Positions 9,789-19,911 are shown, counted from the first letter of the stretch. The stretch: 64,000 nucleotides of DNA from Bacteriovoracaceae bacterium (GCA_016786485.1 JAEUWD010000002.1:62001-126000); one strand, 5' to 3'. The notes: generated by a model from the sequence alone, not told the origin. A program made the numbers and translations.

Positions 9789-10958
9789 TTAAGAAAAAAC
9801 TTCTTCTGATAATATCATTAAATAGTAGTCAGATGAGCTATCTTTACCTCGAATAGGGATAACGGTCGCAAAACCCTTAAAAATGAGCTTTCGCTCTTCT
9901 GGTTCATGGTAACCCGTCTCATCTTGCTCGGTATGATGGTGGTCAAAGATAGTAATTTCAGCATTTTCAATCTTCGAACGACGCTTAATCGCCAAATCCA
10001 TTGTTTCCACAATCGAATCAGAAATCAGGGTATCGGCAATACTCTTGTTCAGAACGTCGTCAGTTTGGAAATCAAGCAACGAATAAAGCGAGTTATTTAA
10101 GTAAATCAACTCACCTTTCGCATTTGAAATGAGCACCATTTTCTTCAGCATGTTGGCCAGAGCATCAAACTTTCGGTGCTCCATTTGAATTCGATTGGCG
10201 CGCAATTCATCGAAGGTTTTCATACTGCTGATCATTTTATTGATCTCGCGTGAAAGTTCGCCGATTTCATCATCCTGGTCATAATAAATGGAAACGTCGA
10301 AATTACATTCCTGCAATTCGCGAATCGCATCATTGATTTTCTTAAATGGCAGGGCAATCTTTCCTGGAATAACCAGTGTCAGCAAAATGGTAAACAAAAA
10401 CGTAATAATCAGTGTGATCAGCATATTACGTTTCGTCTCTTCGATAATTTTTTGAACCTGGCGATCACGCTCTTCTAACTGAATCCGCTGGATGTCCTGG
10501 AAGTTGGAGAAGGTATCGAGAATTTTATCGGCCAAATCACTGATGGTCGAAAAACTCGCCCCATCTCGCGCCTGTAACGAGGTTTTACTAACAATGGTTT
10601 TAAGTGAATCAACGTAACCCAAAAGTTTTGCAATAATTTTTTTAATTTCAACATCAGAATAAAACACATCTAGCTGCTGTAATTGTGATTGAATATTTTC
10701 ACAAGTCACAACTAGGTTTCTTAAGTCTTCAGAAATGGCTTTTTGGGTTAAAATTTTTCTTTGTGTCTTTAATAATGAAACGGTTTGAATTCTTACGTCA
10801 AAGGTTAAGTCGTAAGCTTTCTTTGAATTATCTGTGATCTGTTCTATTTCTTGATTAAGATTATTCAAAAAGAAGAAAACGGTAAAACCTAATGTTAGAA
10901 CCATAGCAGTAACAATGATAAAACTAACGGCTATACGATTTTTTAATGATAAATTCAT
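9789..10958 (-). CDS. Membrane sensor with HAMP and PAS domains, no output domain
   Basis: A 389-residue protein with a first transmembrane helix at about 9-31, an extracytoplasmic helical region of ~145 residues, and a second helix near 178-198. A HAMP domain follows (P..KINDAIRELQECNF ... DEIGELSREINKM), then a PAS-like domain (SNAKGELIYLNNSLYSLL). It ends there: no histidine kinase, GGDEF, EAL or methyl-accepting signalling domain. Only one base separates it from the trkA stop, so it is tightly linked to the potassium-uptake genes. An osmotic or ionic sensing role is an inference from position. Confidence 0.75.
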   Translation of the reverse strand: MNLSLKNRIAVSFIIVTAMVLTLGFTVFFFLNNLNQEIEQITDNSKKAYDLTFDVRIQTVSLLKTQRKILTQKAISEDLRNLVVTCENIQSQLQQLDVFYSDVEIKKIIAKLLGYVDSLKTIVSKTSLQARDGASFSTISDLADKILDTFSNFQDIQRIQLEERDRQVQKIIEETKRNMLITLIITFLFTILLTLVIPGKIALPFKKINDAIRELQECNFDVSIYYDQDDEIGELSREINKMISSMKTFDELRANRIQMEHRKFDALANMLKKMVLISNAKGELIYLNNSLYSLLDFQTDDVLNKSIADTLISDSIVETMDLAIKRRSKIENAEITIFDHHHTEQDETGYHEPEERKLIFKGFATVIPIRGKDSSSDYYLMILSEEVFS

Positions 10959-10959
10959 A

Positions 10960-11655
10960 TTAAACTTCTGCTATCTCATCAAATAATTTATTAAAATTCT
11001 TTTCACTACCAACAAGAACAATAATGTCGTCTTCACCAATAACATCCATCGGCAATGGACTGTCATTAATTTCAATTCGGTATGAAGCCCGGCCATCCTC
11101 GTTAACATAAGGAACACGTTTTTGGATCGCGACGATGTTCAGTGAGTAACTCTGACGAATCTGACTTTCGACCAGCGTTTTGCCAGCAAAACTACTGCCT
11201 AACTTAATTTCAACGATCGAATAACCAGCTGCGAAGTTATAACGTTGCAGAACGTGAGGAGCGACAATTTTAGAAGCAATGATTTCGCCCATTTCTTCTT
11301 CAACTTTAATAATTTCACTAGCGCCAATTTCTTTTAATACGTGCTCATGTAATTTATCGGTGGCACGAGCAATAACTCGCCCAACACCTAACTTTCTTAA
11401 CATCGCAACTGACAAGATACTCATTTCGATATTGTCACCGATCGCAACAATCGCGACATCACAATCTGAAATATTAATCGTACGTGCGGCACGCTCATCA
11501 GTGACATCAATACAAACCGCATGTGTTACACGATCTTTGATCTTTTCAACCAACTCAACGTTACTATCAATCGCAATAACTTCTGCCCCTTTTTCAAAAA
11601 GACGCGAAGCTGTTTTCGCTCCGAATGTACCTAAACCAATAACTGCAACGATCAT
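10960..11655 (-). CDS. Potassium uptake regulatory subunit, TrkA/KtrA type
   Basis: A 231-residue RCK protein: N-terminal Rossmann nucleotide-binding domain opening with VIGLGTFG and an acidic end of strand 2 (IAIDSN), and a C-terminal RCK_C domain (IVEIKLGSSFAGKTL...). A single RCK-N/RCK-C pair is the KtrA layout; E. coli TrkA is twice as long. It forms the cytosolic gating ring on the TrkH/KtrB channel encoded 5 bases upstream, binding ATP or NAD. Confidence 0.92.
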   Translation of the reverse strand: MIVAVIGLGTFGAKTASRLFEKGAEVIAIDSNVELVEKIKDRVTHAVCIDVTDERAARTINISDCDVAIVAIGDNIEMSILSVAMLRKLGVGRVIARATDKLHEHVLKEIGASEIIKVEEEMGEIIASKIVAPHVLQRYNFAAGYSIVEIKLGSSFAGKTLVESQIRQSYSLNIVAIQKRVPYVNEDGRASYRIEINDSPLPMDVIGEDDIIVLVGSEKNFNKLFDEIAEV

Positions 11656-11660
11656 ATTTC

Positions 11661-13394
11661 CTATCCTATCATGATTTTCGTTTCAGGGTATTCTAGCGCT
11701 CCCTGAATAGAACTTTTTTGCCCAATCGCTAAGGCCAACGTTAACGGGCCAACCCGACCAATATACATGAGCGTAATAATAACCAACTTCCCTGCAACTG
11801 TTAAGTATGGAGTGAGACCTAAACTTAATCCAACAGTGCCAAAAGCACTAATAGATTCAAAAAATAACGTTAAAAATGTTTGTTGTGTTTCGACTTTCAT
11901 AATAACGAGTAGGAAAAAACTTATCATCATCAAAGAAATAATGACAATTGAAGTCGAAGTAACAACCAACTGACTAGGAACTTTCCTTTTAAAAAATTCA
12001 ACATGAGGCCGGCCTCTTAAAGTTGAACGGACAGATTGAATGAGAATTGCAAAAGTGGTGGTTTTAATCCCGCCCGCAGTTGAACCAGGTGAACCGCCGA
12101 TAAACATTAAAATGCACATAAAGTACAAGGTATGAGAATAAAAACTATTCAGACCGACAGAATTAAAGCCTGCTGTTCTGGTTGTCACGGATTGAAAAAA
12201 CGCTACTTGAATTTTATCCAACAAATCAAAACTATCTAAGCCATGCATATATTCGCTAAAGAAAATATAAAAAGCTCCTATTGTTATGAGAATAAAAGTA
12301 GTGTTAATGGCCAAACGAGAATGTACTGTCATAGTGTGATATGGCTTTCTTTCAACGACTGTTTGTTTAATTTCTTTTAAAACAATAAAACCAAGTCCAC
12401 CCAAAATAATTAGTACTGATATTGTTCCACTAATAAGTGGGCTGCTGGCATAACTCTCAAGACTGTTATTGAGTAAACCAAAACCAGCGTTACAAAAAGC
12501 TGAAATGGCGTGAAAAAAACCAAAATAGAGTGCCTGGCCAAATTCATAACCTTCAAACGAAAAGCCAATGGTCAGTACGACTACGCCCCAGAGTTCGATA
12601 AAAAAAGTATATTTTAAAATATTTACTATCATCGTGATAAGATCCGCCATACTTCCTATATCAAGTACGTCTTGCATAACGACTCGATGTCTCATCGCCA
12701 TGTTTTTCCCAAGAAAAATTGTCATCGAAGAATAAAGGGTCATAATTCCCAAACCACCCATTTGTATCAAGGCGAGTAATACAAGCTGACCAAATAAGCT
12801 CAATTGATCGGCGACCGAAACACTAGCGAGTCCCGTCACACAAACTGCAGAAGTCGACATAAAAAGCGCATCGATCAGTGACAAACTTTTTCCAGGTGGT
12901 GAAGCGACAGGCAAAATCAGCAAAACGGTTCCAAATAAAATTAAGCCGATAAAAGACAAAATAACAAATTGGGCCGGACGCATTTTGAGTTTGTATAGAA
13001 AAGTTGCTTCCATAACGGTTTGTACGTCTTTAGTTTTATTTTGATCAATTTCGTACAATGAAAGAAAAGAAGAAAACAAATGGACTGTCACTAACCAATA
13101 AGAAAATTCTTGGTCACCCAAGGTCAGCAGCAACGGAACGAAAACGATAAGCGAGAAAACATATTTACGTAAAAAATCCTGCAGATTTTCAGACTTCAAA
13201 TAATTAATAATCAGAACGACTAAAATAACGATGGGAACTATGTAAGCCCCGATATCTAGGTAACTTTGAATTTGTTCTTCCGATAAAATACGATGAGGAA
13301 TTTTTTTATTTTGATTGAGGGTAAATAGTAGGATATACGATCCATTAAGTAAGGCCTCTAAAAAAAAAGAAATTCGGCGTAGGAATAATTGCAT
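11661..13394 (-). CDS. Potassium transporter membrane subunit, TrkH/KtrB type
   Basis: A 577-residue integral membrane protein. The first ~130 residues hold extra hydrophobic segments. The rest follows the SKT four-repeat layout, with selectivity-filter-like segments such as STSAVCVTGLAS, SAFCNAGFGL, TRTAGFN and SAFGTVGLSLG. The intracellular-gate glycine segment GGSPGSTAGGIKTTT is also present. It moves K+ under control of the KtrA-like partner next door and heads the long minus-strand string down to 5189. Confidence 0.93.
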   Translation of the reverse strand: MQLFLRRISFFLEALLNGSYILLFTLNQNKKIPHRILSEEQIQSYLDIGAYIVPIVILVVLIINYLKSENLQDFLRKYVFSLIVFVPLLLTLGDQEFSYWLVTVHLFSSFLSLYEIDQNKTKDVQTVMEATFLYKLKMRPAQFVILSFIGLILFGTVLLILPVASPPGKSLSLIDALFMSTSAVCVTGLASVSVADQLSLFGQLVLLALIQMGGLGIMTLYSSMTIFLGKNMAMRHRVVMQDVLDIGSMADLITMIVNILKYTFFIELWGVVVLTIGFSFEGYEFGQALYFGFFHAISAFCNAGFGLLNNSLESYASSPLISGTISVLIILGGLGFIVLKEIKQTVVERKPYHTMTVHSRLAINTTFILITIGAFYIFFSEYMHGLDSFDLLDKIQVAFFQSVTTRTAGFNSVGLNSFYSHTLYFMCILMFIGGSPGSTAGGIKTTTFAILIQSVRSTLRGRPHVEFFKRKVPSQLVVTSTSIVIISLMMISFFLLVIMKVETQQTFLTLFFESISAFGTVGLSLGLTPYLTVAGKLVIITLMYIGRVGPLTLALAIGQKSSIQGALEYPETKIMIG

Positions 13395-13444
13395 ATACTT
13401 ATTTTATGACAAAGTAGCGTAACTGTAACTCTGGAAAAAAACGC

Positions 13445-14524
13445 ATGAAAGACACATTTAAAATCGAAAACATGGATACTTTGGGACAAGGAGTATCAAA
13501 AAAGGAAGGGAAAGTCCTATTTATTAAAAAAGTCCTACCAGAAGAACAAGGAGAGGCCACTATTTTACGTTCGGCCAAAGGCGTGCATTTTGGTAAAGTA
13601 AAAAAATTAGAACAAACATCACCAAAAAGAATTGAGCCAGAATGCGAACATTTTCAAGATTGTCCTGGTTGTGACTATCTTCACACCAGTTATGAAAATG
13701 AATTTGCATTTAAACGGGAAAGCTTTCAAAGAATTTTTTCGTTTTTGAAACCTATTAACGATATCGATTACATCGCCGCCAAAAATCGCCTCCATTATCG
13801 AAACCGCGTGCAACTCCATTACCATCAAATTAAAAATCAATTCGGCTTTGTGAATTCATTAGAAAATAAAATTGTTTCTATTCCAAATTGCCAAATAACA
13901 GTGCCACCTTTGGCCGTAAAAATTCGCGAGCTAACCGAGTCACAAAATTGGCGCAAATTATGTCAAAAACCAGAGGGGCATTTAGAATTTTACTACACAG
14001 GTAACGAAGTTAAAATTCAAGCTGATGCTCGTTATAGCCATGAGGGTTTTACACAAGTTAATTCTGAAATGAATCAAGTTTTAATCGAATATTTAGATAA
14101 AGTTTTTGAAGAACAAAAATTTAAAAACGTGGTTGAACTTTTTGCAGGCGACGGAAATTTAACAAAAAAACAAAAATTTTCTTATCACTTGATGGTGGAT
14201 TACTACACTAAAACTCCTGCCGATAAAACATCTCTAAATCTTGATCTGTATTCACCCAAAGCACTTGCTGAATTACAAAAAAAATTGGGCAAAAATTCCA
14301 TCGATTGCTTATTACTTGATCCTCCGCGAAGTGGATTCAAAACTCTAAATGAATGGACCGAATGCTTACAACCTCGGACTATCCTTTATGTCAGCTGTGA
14401 TCCCCAAACTCTGGCCCGCGATCTTAGGTCACTCAAACGACCTTATCAGGTTAAGAAGCTAGCACTGCTCGATTTGTTCCCATCTACACATCATTTTGAG
14501 AGTGTTTCTTTCATTGCCTTTTAA
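13445..14524 (+). CDS. 23S rRNA/tRNA (uracil-5-)-methyltransferase, RlmD/TrmA family
   Basis: A 359-residue enzyme: N-terminal TRAM-like RNA-binding domain, an iron-sulfur cysteine set (CEHFQDCPGC near 60-69 plus a later IPNC), a SAM-binding motif ELFAGDGNLT, LLLDPPRSGF, and a catalytic-cysteine motif YVSCDP. The cluster cysteines favour the RlmD/RlmCD branch over TrmA. It is shorter than E. coli RlmD (~430). A purine-rich tract lies ahead of the ATG. It is divergent from trkH. Confidence 0.85.
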   Translation: MKDTFKIENMDTLGQGVSKKEGKVLFIKKVLPEEQGEATILRSAKGVHFGKVKKLEQTSPKRIEPECEHFQDCPGCDYLHTSYENEFAFKRESFQRIFSFLKPINDIDYIAAKNRLHYRNRVQLHYHQIKNQFGFVNSLENKIVSIPNCQITVPPLAVKIRELTESQNWRKLCQKPEGHLEFYYTGNEVKIQADARYSHEGFTQVNSEMNQVLIEYLDKVFEEQKFKNVVELFAGDGNLTKKQKFSYHLMVDYYTKTPADKTSLNLDLYSPKALAELQKKLGKNSIDCLLLDPPRSGFKTLNEWTECLQPRTILYVSCDPQTLARDLRSLKRPYQVKKLALLDLFPSTHHFESVSFIAF

Positions 14525-14571
14525 TCCCCATAAGATATGATATTTTATGATCTTTTAAGAAGGAGTTTTTC

Positions 14572-15393
14572 ATGCGTTTTTTATTATGCTTATCTTTGCT
14601 GACTTTGTTTGTGGGATGTGCTTCCAACGAAAAAGATACACTCGCGAAAAGAGCTGATATTCACTACAGTCACGGCACCACCAGCATGATGCAAAAAGAC
14701 TACACGACAGCATTAGAACATCTTCTTGAAGCTGATAAATTGAACCCAAACAATAGTGAAATCAACAATAATTTAGGAATGGCATATTACTTCAAGGGCG
14801 AACAAAAACTTGCTCTCGCTCGTATCAGAAGATCTATTGAGCTTGATGAGAAAAATACTGATGCAAAAATGAATATTGCTTCTATCTATCTGCAAAATAA
14901 CAACCTAACTGATGCCGAGAAACTCTATAATGAAGTACTTAAAGATCTTATCTACCAGCATCAATACCGCACTTATTACAACCTCGGCGTACTTGAAATG
15001 AAACGAGAAAACCCGACTAAAGCATTCGAGTACTTTAAAGAATCAGTTAAGATCAAAGAGAATTATTGCCCGGCCTATTTTCAACTTGGCTTGATCGATT
15101 ACGACAACCAAAAATATGATGATGCATTCCAAAACTTCCAAGCATCGGCCAACGGAGTATGCCACGTAAACCCAGCACCACATTATCATCTAGGGCTTAC
15201 CATGATCAAACAACAACGTTACGACACTGCTCGAATTAAACTTGATGAAGTGGTTCGACGTTTCCGCGGCTCTGGCTATGACGCTAAAGCCCATGCAAAA
15301 ATTGCTGAGATGGATCAAATCATAGAACAAGATAATATTAGAAATGTAGAACACGCAAAAAATACAAACAAGATTTTTTCGCCGGATTTTTAA
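14572..15393 (+). CDS. TPR lipoprotein, PilF/Tgl-like
   Basis: A 273-residue lipoprotein: signal peptide ending in the lipobox FVGC with the acylated Cys at about 16. About six tetratricopeptide repeats follow, with the usual A...G...Y/L, A...A and P spacing. This layout matches PilF/PilW/Tgl pilotins that help assemble the secretin of type IV pili in the outer membrane. The four prepilin genes at 28.9-36.8 kb make this reading attractive but do not prove it. A strong AAGGAG precedes the ATG. Confidence 0.75.
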   Translation: MRFLLCLSLLTLFVGCASNEKDTLAKRADIHYSHGTTSMMQKDYTTALEHLLEADKLNPNNSEINNNLGMAYYFKGEQKLALARIRRSIELDEKNTDAKMNIASIYLQNNNLTDAEKLYNEVLKDLIYQHQYRTYYNLGVLEMKRENPTKAFEYFKESVKIKENYCPAYFQLGLIDYDNQKYDDAFQNFQASANGVCHVNPAPHYHLGLTMIKQQRYDTARIKLDEVVRRFRGSGYDAKAHAKIAEMDQIIEQDNIRNVEHAKNTNKIFSPDF

Positions 15394-15427
15394 TATTAGC
15401 GAAGAATTTTAAATAGGTAGTATAATC

Positions 15428-16717
15428 ATGGAAGTAGAAAAAACTAGAGATAATTTAAATTACCAACAACCAAAGAAGAAAGATAAACCTATGTCACACC
15501 AAAAAATCGGCGACTACCTCGCAAATCTAAGAGAAGCAAAAAACTTAAAACTTGTGCAAATCTCTGATTACACAAAAATCAATTTGAATGTTCTAAAGCG
15601 ACTTGAATCCACTGATTTTCCAGCATTACCAAGCAAAGCCTATGTTAGAGGATTTGTCATGAGTTATATCCGCGCGGTAAAAGGAAATCAAAAAGAAGCT
15701 CTGGCCATTCTTGATAAGTCATACGCTGAATACCAAGGTATTGGTCATGAGGTAGCAGAAGAAAAAATTTCGGATGCACAATCTGCCAACATCACTTCTC
15801 TGCTTCCAACTCAGGCTGAACTTAAAAGAACATTTGGCAAAGTTCCGCAATCAGTTGAGCCATCTGTTTATTTTGAACTGTTAAACAAAATATCTTCGCT
15901 TGCTAAAAATAAAACCGTTACCATTCCAGCAGCGATTCTTTTTGGCTTTATTGTTTTAGCACTTCTTATTACAAATTATGTAAAAACAAATATTTTAGAA
16001 AACAAAACAGAAACAATAGCCGCTATTGAGCCAGAAATTAAAGATAAAGATTCTTCACTTTTCGTTCTTGAAAAAGCGAAGGAACTTCGTGGTGAAACAA
16101 CTGCTGCAGCACCTGCTCCAACGACTCCAGCCGCACCAGAGCGTACTTTCCAAAAAGTTATCGAAGAAATTCGAGCACTGGATATTGTTGTTCAGACTCC
16201 AGAAGATCTAAGAAATGGTCGCGTAGTTCGTGAAAAGAAAGAAGAAGATGCTGGCAAATATCCATACGTTAAGTTCTCAGCGATGAAAACTAGTGATTTA
16301 TTCGAAACAATTGCTGATGCACCAGAAAATTCAGACCCAGAGTTGATCCCAGACGTAGTTAAAGAAGCTTACGTTCCAGGAAAACAAAATGTTTTCGTAA
16401 GATCGATGAACGGAGAAAGCTGGTTAACTTATAAAATTGAAAATAAAGAAGTGAAGTCACTCGTTCTAAGACAAGGCAAAGCTCTCTTTCTACAAGGTGA
16501 TCAAATTCAACTTTTCATGGGTAACGTTAATGTAACCAAGATTTTCTACAATAATCAATTAATGAAAATTGATTCACGCTCTGGTGTAAAAAGTTTAATT
16601 TTCCCGAAAGAAAATTCGTCAAATTTTATATTACCACTTTTCGTACAAAATACGGATGGCGTACTTTTCACCGCTCAAGACTATCAAAAATTGATGGATG
16701 AGAAACCGGAAGAATAG
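15428..16717 (+). CDS. RodZ-like cytoskeletal membrane protein
   Basis: A 429-residue protein with a cytoplasmic helix-turn-helix domain of the RodZ type (IGDYLANLREAK...Y.KI.L..L..LE), a single transmembrane helix around residues 162-182, an Ala/Pro-rich linker, and a C-terminal beta-rich domain like RodZ's DUF4115. RodZ links MreB to the wall elongation machinery. The start is uncertain: TATAAT directly precedes the ATG at 15428, and the in-frame ATG at 15491 gives the usual RodZ beginning (MSHQKIGDYL). Its stop abuts the convergent permease gene. Confidence 0.82.
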   Translation: MEVEKTRDNLNYQQPKKKDKPMSHQKIGDYLANLREAKNLKLVQISDYTKINLNVLKRLESTDFPALPSKAYVRGFVMSYIRAVKGNQKEALAILDKSYAEYQGIGHEVAEEKISDAQSANITSLLPTQAELKRTFGKVPQSVEPSVYFELLNKISSLAKNKTVTIPAAILFGFIVLALLITNYVKTNILENKTETIAAIEPEIKDKDSSLFVLEKAKELRGETTAAAPAPTTPAAPERTFQKVIEEIRALDIVVQTPEDLRNGRVVREKKEEDAGKYPYVKFSAMKTSDLFETIADAPENSDPELIPDVVKEAYVPGKQNVFVRSMNGESWLTYKIENKEVKSLVLRQGKALFLQGDQIQLFMGNVNVTKIFYNNQLMKIDSRSGVKSLIFPKENSSNFILPLFVQNTDGVLFTAQDYQKLMDEKPEE

Positions 16718-17857
16718 TTAACTACCGATCCAATCTAGCTTTTTATAATTAAAATAAACATATCCTGCGACGAGCAAGCTTGGGACGAATGTCGTAAACC
16801 ACACAGGTAATGTTCCCTTTAGTCCTAGTGAAATTAATCCAAAGAATATTCCGTAATAACATAAAATAATCACTAAACTGATGACACCGATGTTTTTCTT
16901 TTTACCTCGGTTATCTTGAATGCCGATACATGCGCCTAGCAGAGTAAACAGAACACAGAGGAGTGGTGTATTTATTCGACTCCAATATTCAAAACTCATT
17001 TTAGGAAGAAGACTCTCTTTGATTTTATTTTTTTTTAGCTCTTCCGGACTCATCTTCAAAATTTCCGATATACGAGAGCTGACCATAACACTTGGCTTAT
17101 TAGAAGCTGAACTAGGCTTAAAACTTCCATCGGTAATTGGAAAGTCATAACCTTTAAACAAGATCTTTTCGATAGATTCTCCGTCCAGTTTGGCGGTATT
17201 GATGTTTCCATCTTCAAGAACTAAGCGTAATGATTCTTGTGCTGTCTCAAAGTCTCTCTTCTTAATCATGTGACCGGATTTTGCGAAAATAGTTTTTTCC
17301 GTGTTAGACGAAGGGGTATCTATATGAATAAAGATATTTTCTAAATATTTACCATCGTCCGAGACTTTTTCTGAAAAAATCACAACATTGGGGATACTAT
17401 TAAAAAATCGACCTTCCTTGATATCGGCCAAGAACTGTGATGATTCCAGGGATGAAATAATATTTTTTAAACGAACTTCAGAATATGGAATCACACTTCT
17501 TCCGAGCATAAGAATAATCAGACCCAAAATCGCGGAAGCAAGCAAGAAAGGCAATAGAATTTGGTTTCGATTCATTCCAAGTGATCGCATAGCGATATAC
17601 TCCGAATCTCCACTCAGTTTACTCATACAAAAGATGGCCGAAAATAAACAGGCCAAAGGGAAACCCATGGGTAAGAGAGAGACCGCCATATACGCAAAGA
17701 GTTCGAGTGCTACAAAAACCGATAGACCTTTATTTACAATCAATGAGGTCAAACTGAAGAGCCTAAAAGACAGAAGAAACGCCACAAAAAAAGAACAACT
17801 GACCAAAAAGGCCAAGAGATAATTGATAGTTAAATACTTTTGTAACAACAGTTTCAT
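16718..17857 (-). CDS. LptF/LptG family permease
   Basis: A 379-residue YjgP/YjgQ-family membrane protein: three N-terminal transmembrane segments, a periplasmic beta-jellyroll domain of ~150 residues, and three C-terminal segments ending at IGS. As part of LptB2FG it extracts LPS from the inner membrane. LptF and LptG cannot be separated by eye, and the partner gene is not in the window. It converges on the RodZ-like gene with no gap. Confidence 0.85.
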   Translation of the reverse strand: MKLLLQKYLTINYLLAFLVSCSFFVAFLLSFRLFSLTSLIVNKGLSVFVALELFAYMAVSLLPMGFPLACLFSAIFCMSKLSGDSEYIAMRSLGMNRNQILLPFLLASAILGLIILMLGRSVIPYSEVRLKNIISSLESSQFLADIKEGRFFNSIPNVVIFSEKVSDDGKYLENIFIHIDTPSSNTEKTIFAKSGHMIKKRDFETAQESLRLVLEDGNINTAKLDGESIEKILFKGYDFPITDGSFKPSSASNKPSVMVSSRISEILKMSPEELKKNKIKESLLPKMSFEYWSRINTPLLCVLFTLLGACIGIQDNRGKKKNIGVISLVIILCYYGIFFGLISLGLKGTLPVWFTTFVPSLLVAGYVYFNYKKLDWIGS

Positions 17858-17948
17858 AAATTACTCGTCCTCCTAGAATATCTAAAGCAACTACCTTAGA
17901 CAATAAAATCAATTTTTGATAACCTCTAACCTACTTCAAGGAGTTAAT

Positions 17949-19457
17949 ATGCAAATTAAAGTTGATGCCAATGCTGCTACGGACCTACAAGCCGACATTA
18001 AAGTCTTCGGCGTTTTTCAAACAGTTGAAAAAAAGGGCAAAGTGACGGAACGTTATTACGATGAATCATCGATTAAAGACTCGTACGTTAGAAAAGAATT
18101 AAAAAATATTGCTCTCGCTTCTACTTTTGATGCTTCATTAGGAAGCTTATTTAGTTTCAACTGCAGCCAAGGCGGAACTTATCTTCTGATGGGTCTTGGG
18201 GAAAAGAAAAACCTTACGCGTGAACAACTAAGAAGAAATATTGCAAAACTTTTAAGTTATAAAAACAAAGTGACGAGCTTAGCGGTTGATGCCAGTTCGT
18301 TCTTCTTAGGCAATACCGAAGATTCTATCGTTGCGATGTATGAAGGCTTGATGCTAGCTAATTACGATTTTCAAAAATATAAATCAAATCCGAAAACACC
18401 AAAGCTTAAAACAATTACTTTATCTGTTCCAAAAAAAAATCACGCCCTCTTCGCTCAGATCCAGAAGAAGACAACGATTTTAGCTCAATCGGTGAATTTT
18501 TCACGTGATCTCGTAAATGAAGTGCCAAATGTACTTCATTCTGAAAAATACGCACAAATCATCGCTGAAGATGCTCGTAAAAATTTAAAAGGCGTTAAAG
18601 TTAAAATTTTAAATAAAGCTCAAGTGAAAGCTGAAAAAATGAATTTGTTCCTTTCAGTCAACGCAGGCTCGGCCTATGAACCTCGTTTCGTTCACTTAAG
18701 TTACACTCCAAGTAAAGCAGCTAAAAAAGCTAAACATATTGCGCTGGTTGGTAAAGGTATTACTTTTGATACTGGCGGTTACAGTTTAAAACCTGCGGCC
18801 AATATGACGAGTATGAAGTATGACATGGCAGGCTCGGCCACTGTCTATGCTGCCTTTAGAACAGCTGTTCTCAACAAGTGTCCGCACAAGCTTACGTGCT
18901 TAATGGCCATCACTGACAACGCTGTTAACGAAAATGCAACAGTACCAGATGCCGTTGTCACTTCACGGCGTGGAAAAACCGTTGAAATTTTAAATACCGA
19001 TGCTGAAGGTCGCTTGATTCTCGCCGACGCACTTGATTACGCCTGTGATCTAAAACCAGATGTTATTTTAGATGCGGCCACACTGACCGGTGCCGTGTTA
19101 GTCGCTTTGGGTGATGAAGTTTGTGGGATCATGTCGAATAACGATAAATTGGTAAAAGACTTACTAACTTCAGCTAAAGAGTCTGATGAGTACTTGTGGC
19201 AATTACCACTGATTGATGAATATCGTGATGCTATCAAATCGAAAGTAGCTGACTTAAAAAATATTGGAAAACCCATGAAAGCTGGGACTGCTATCGGTGG
19301 CGTTTTTCTTGAAGAATTTATTAAAGACGGAATTGCTTGGGCCCATTTTGATATTGCTGGTGTCGCTCACGATCAAGCTCATCTTCCATACTGCCCTTCT
19401 CAAGGCGCATCTGGCTTGATGGTTCGTACAATGGTTAATTATATTTTTAATGAATAA
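17949..19457 (+). CDS. pepA: Leucyl aminopeptidase (M17 family)
   Basis: A 502-residue enzyme starting at ATG 17949, selected because AAGGAG lies 5 bases upstream; an in-frame TTG at 17916 has no such site. The C-terminal domain carries the M17 signature NTDAEGRL plus the GKGITFDTGGYSLKP and MKYDMAGSA metal/active-site blocks. It is a hexameric two-metal aminopeptidase; some relatives also bind DNA as XerA/CarP, but nothing here bears on that. It overlaps trmL by 8 bases. Confidence 0.94.
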   Translation: MQIKVDANAATDLQADIKVFGVFQTVEKKGKVTERYYDESSIKDSYVRKELKNIALASTFDASLGSLFSFNCSQGGTYLLMGLGEKKNLTREQLRRNIAKLLSYKNKVTSLAVDASSFFLGNTEDSIVAMYEGLMLANYDFQKYKSNPKTPKLKTITLSVPKKNHALFAQIQKKTTILAQSVNFSRDLVNEVPNVLHSEKYAQIIAEDARKNLKGVKVKILNKAQVKAEKMNLFLSVNAGSAYEPRFVHLSYTPSKAAKKAKHIALVGKGITFDTGGYSLKPAANMTSMKYDMAGSATVYAAFRTAVLNKCPHKLTCLMAITDNAVNENATVPDAVVTSRRGKTVEILNTDAEGRLILADALDYACDLKPDVILDAATLTGAVLVALGDEVCGIMSNNDKLVKDLLTSAKESDEYLWQLPLIDEYRDAIKSKVADLKNIGKPMKAGTAIGGVFLEEFIKDGIAWAHFDIAGVAHDQAHLPYCPSQGASGLMVRTMVNYIFNE

Positions 19458-19911
19458 GAAAAAATTTAAAATTGTTCTGCATTCACCCGATATTCCCGGG
19501 AACACCGGGAGTATCGGTAGAACTTGCGTGGCGCTCGATATAGAATTAATTCTCATTAAGCCGATTGCTTTTGATATTTCAGAAAAAGCTGTCCGACGCG
19601 CTGGCCTTGATTATTGGAAGTTTATCAATCTTCGCGTTTATGAAAACTGGGAAGATTTCTTAACTCAAGAAAAACCAGAAAATATGATTTTTTTATCCAA
19701 GCTCGCTAAGAAAAATTATTTCGAAGCGGACTACGCAGAAAATTGCTATTTGATTTTTGGTTCTGAAACCAAGGGTCTGCCGGATGATTTACATAAAAAG
19801 TATTCAGAAAGATTTTTTTCCATGCCGATGTTTTCTGAAAATGTACGCTCACTAAACTTATCAAACGCTGCTACTGCCGTTGCCTACGAATGTTTACGGC
19901 AATTGAACTAA
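19450..19911 (+). CDS. trmL: tRNA (cytidine(34)-2'-O)-methyltransferase, SPOUT family
   Basis: A 153-residue minimal SPOUT methyltransferase. It shows the N-terminal HSPDIPGNTG.I.R block, the knot motif GSETKGLP, and VRSLNLSNAATAVAYE at the C-terminus. This size and motif set is TrmL, which 2'-O-methylates the wobble base of tRNA-Leu. Its start overlaps pepA by 8 bases (coupled translation). Its stop overlaps the convergent ORF6N gene by 4 bases. Confidence 0.93.
   Translation: MNKKKFKIVLHSPDIPGNTGSIGRTCVALDIELILIKPIAFDISEKAVRRAGLDYWKFINLRVYENWEDFLTQEKPENMIFLSKLAKKNYFEADYAENCYLIFGSETKGLPDDLHKKYSERFFSMPMFSENVRSLNLSNAATAVAYECLRQLN

Noticed and set aside
11279-11674. 131-residue reading frame antisense to the KtrA gene
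   Set aside because: It lies wholly opposite a well-supported gene, has serine/isoleucine-rich shadow composition, and lacks a ribosome site.
17388-17822. 144-residue reading frame antisense to the LptF/G gene
   Set aside because: Opposite a clear family member; composition is that of a reverse-complemented membrane protein.
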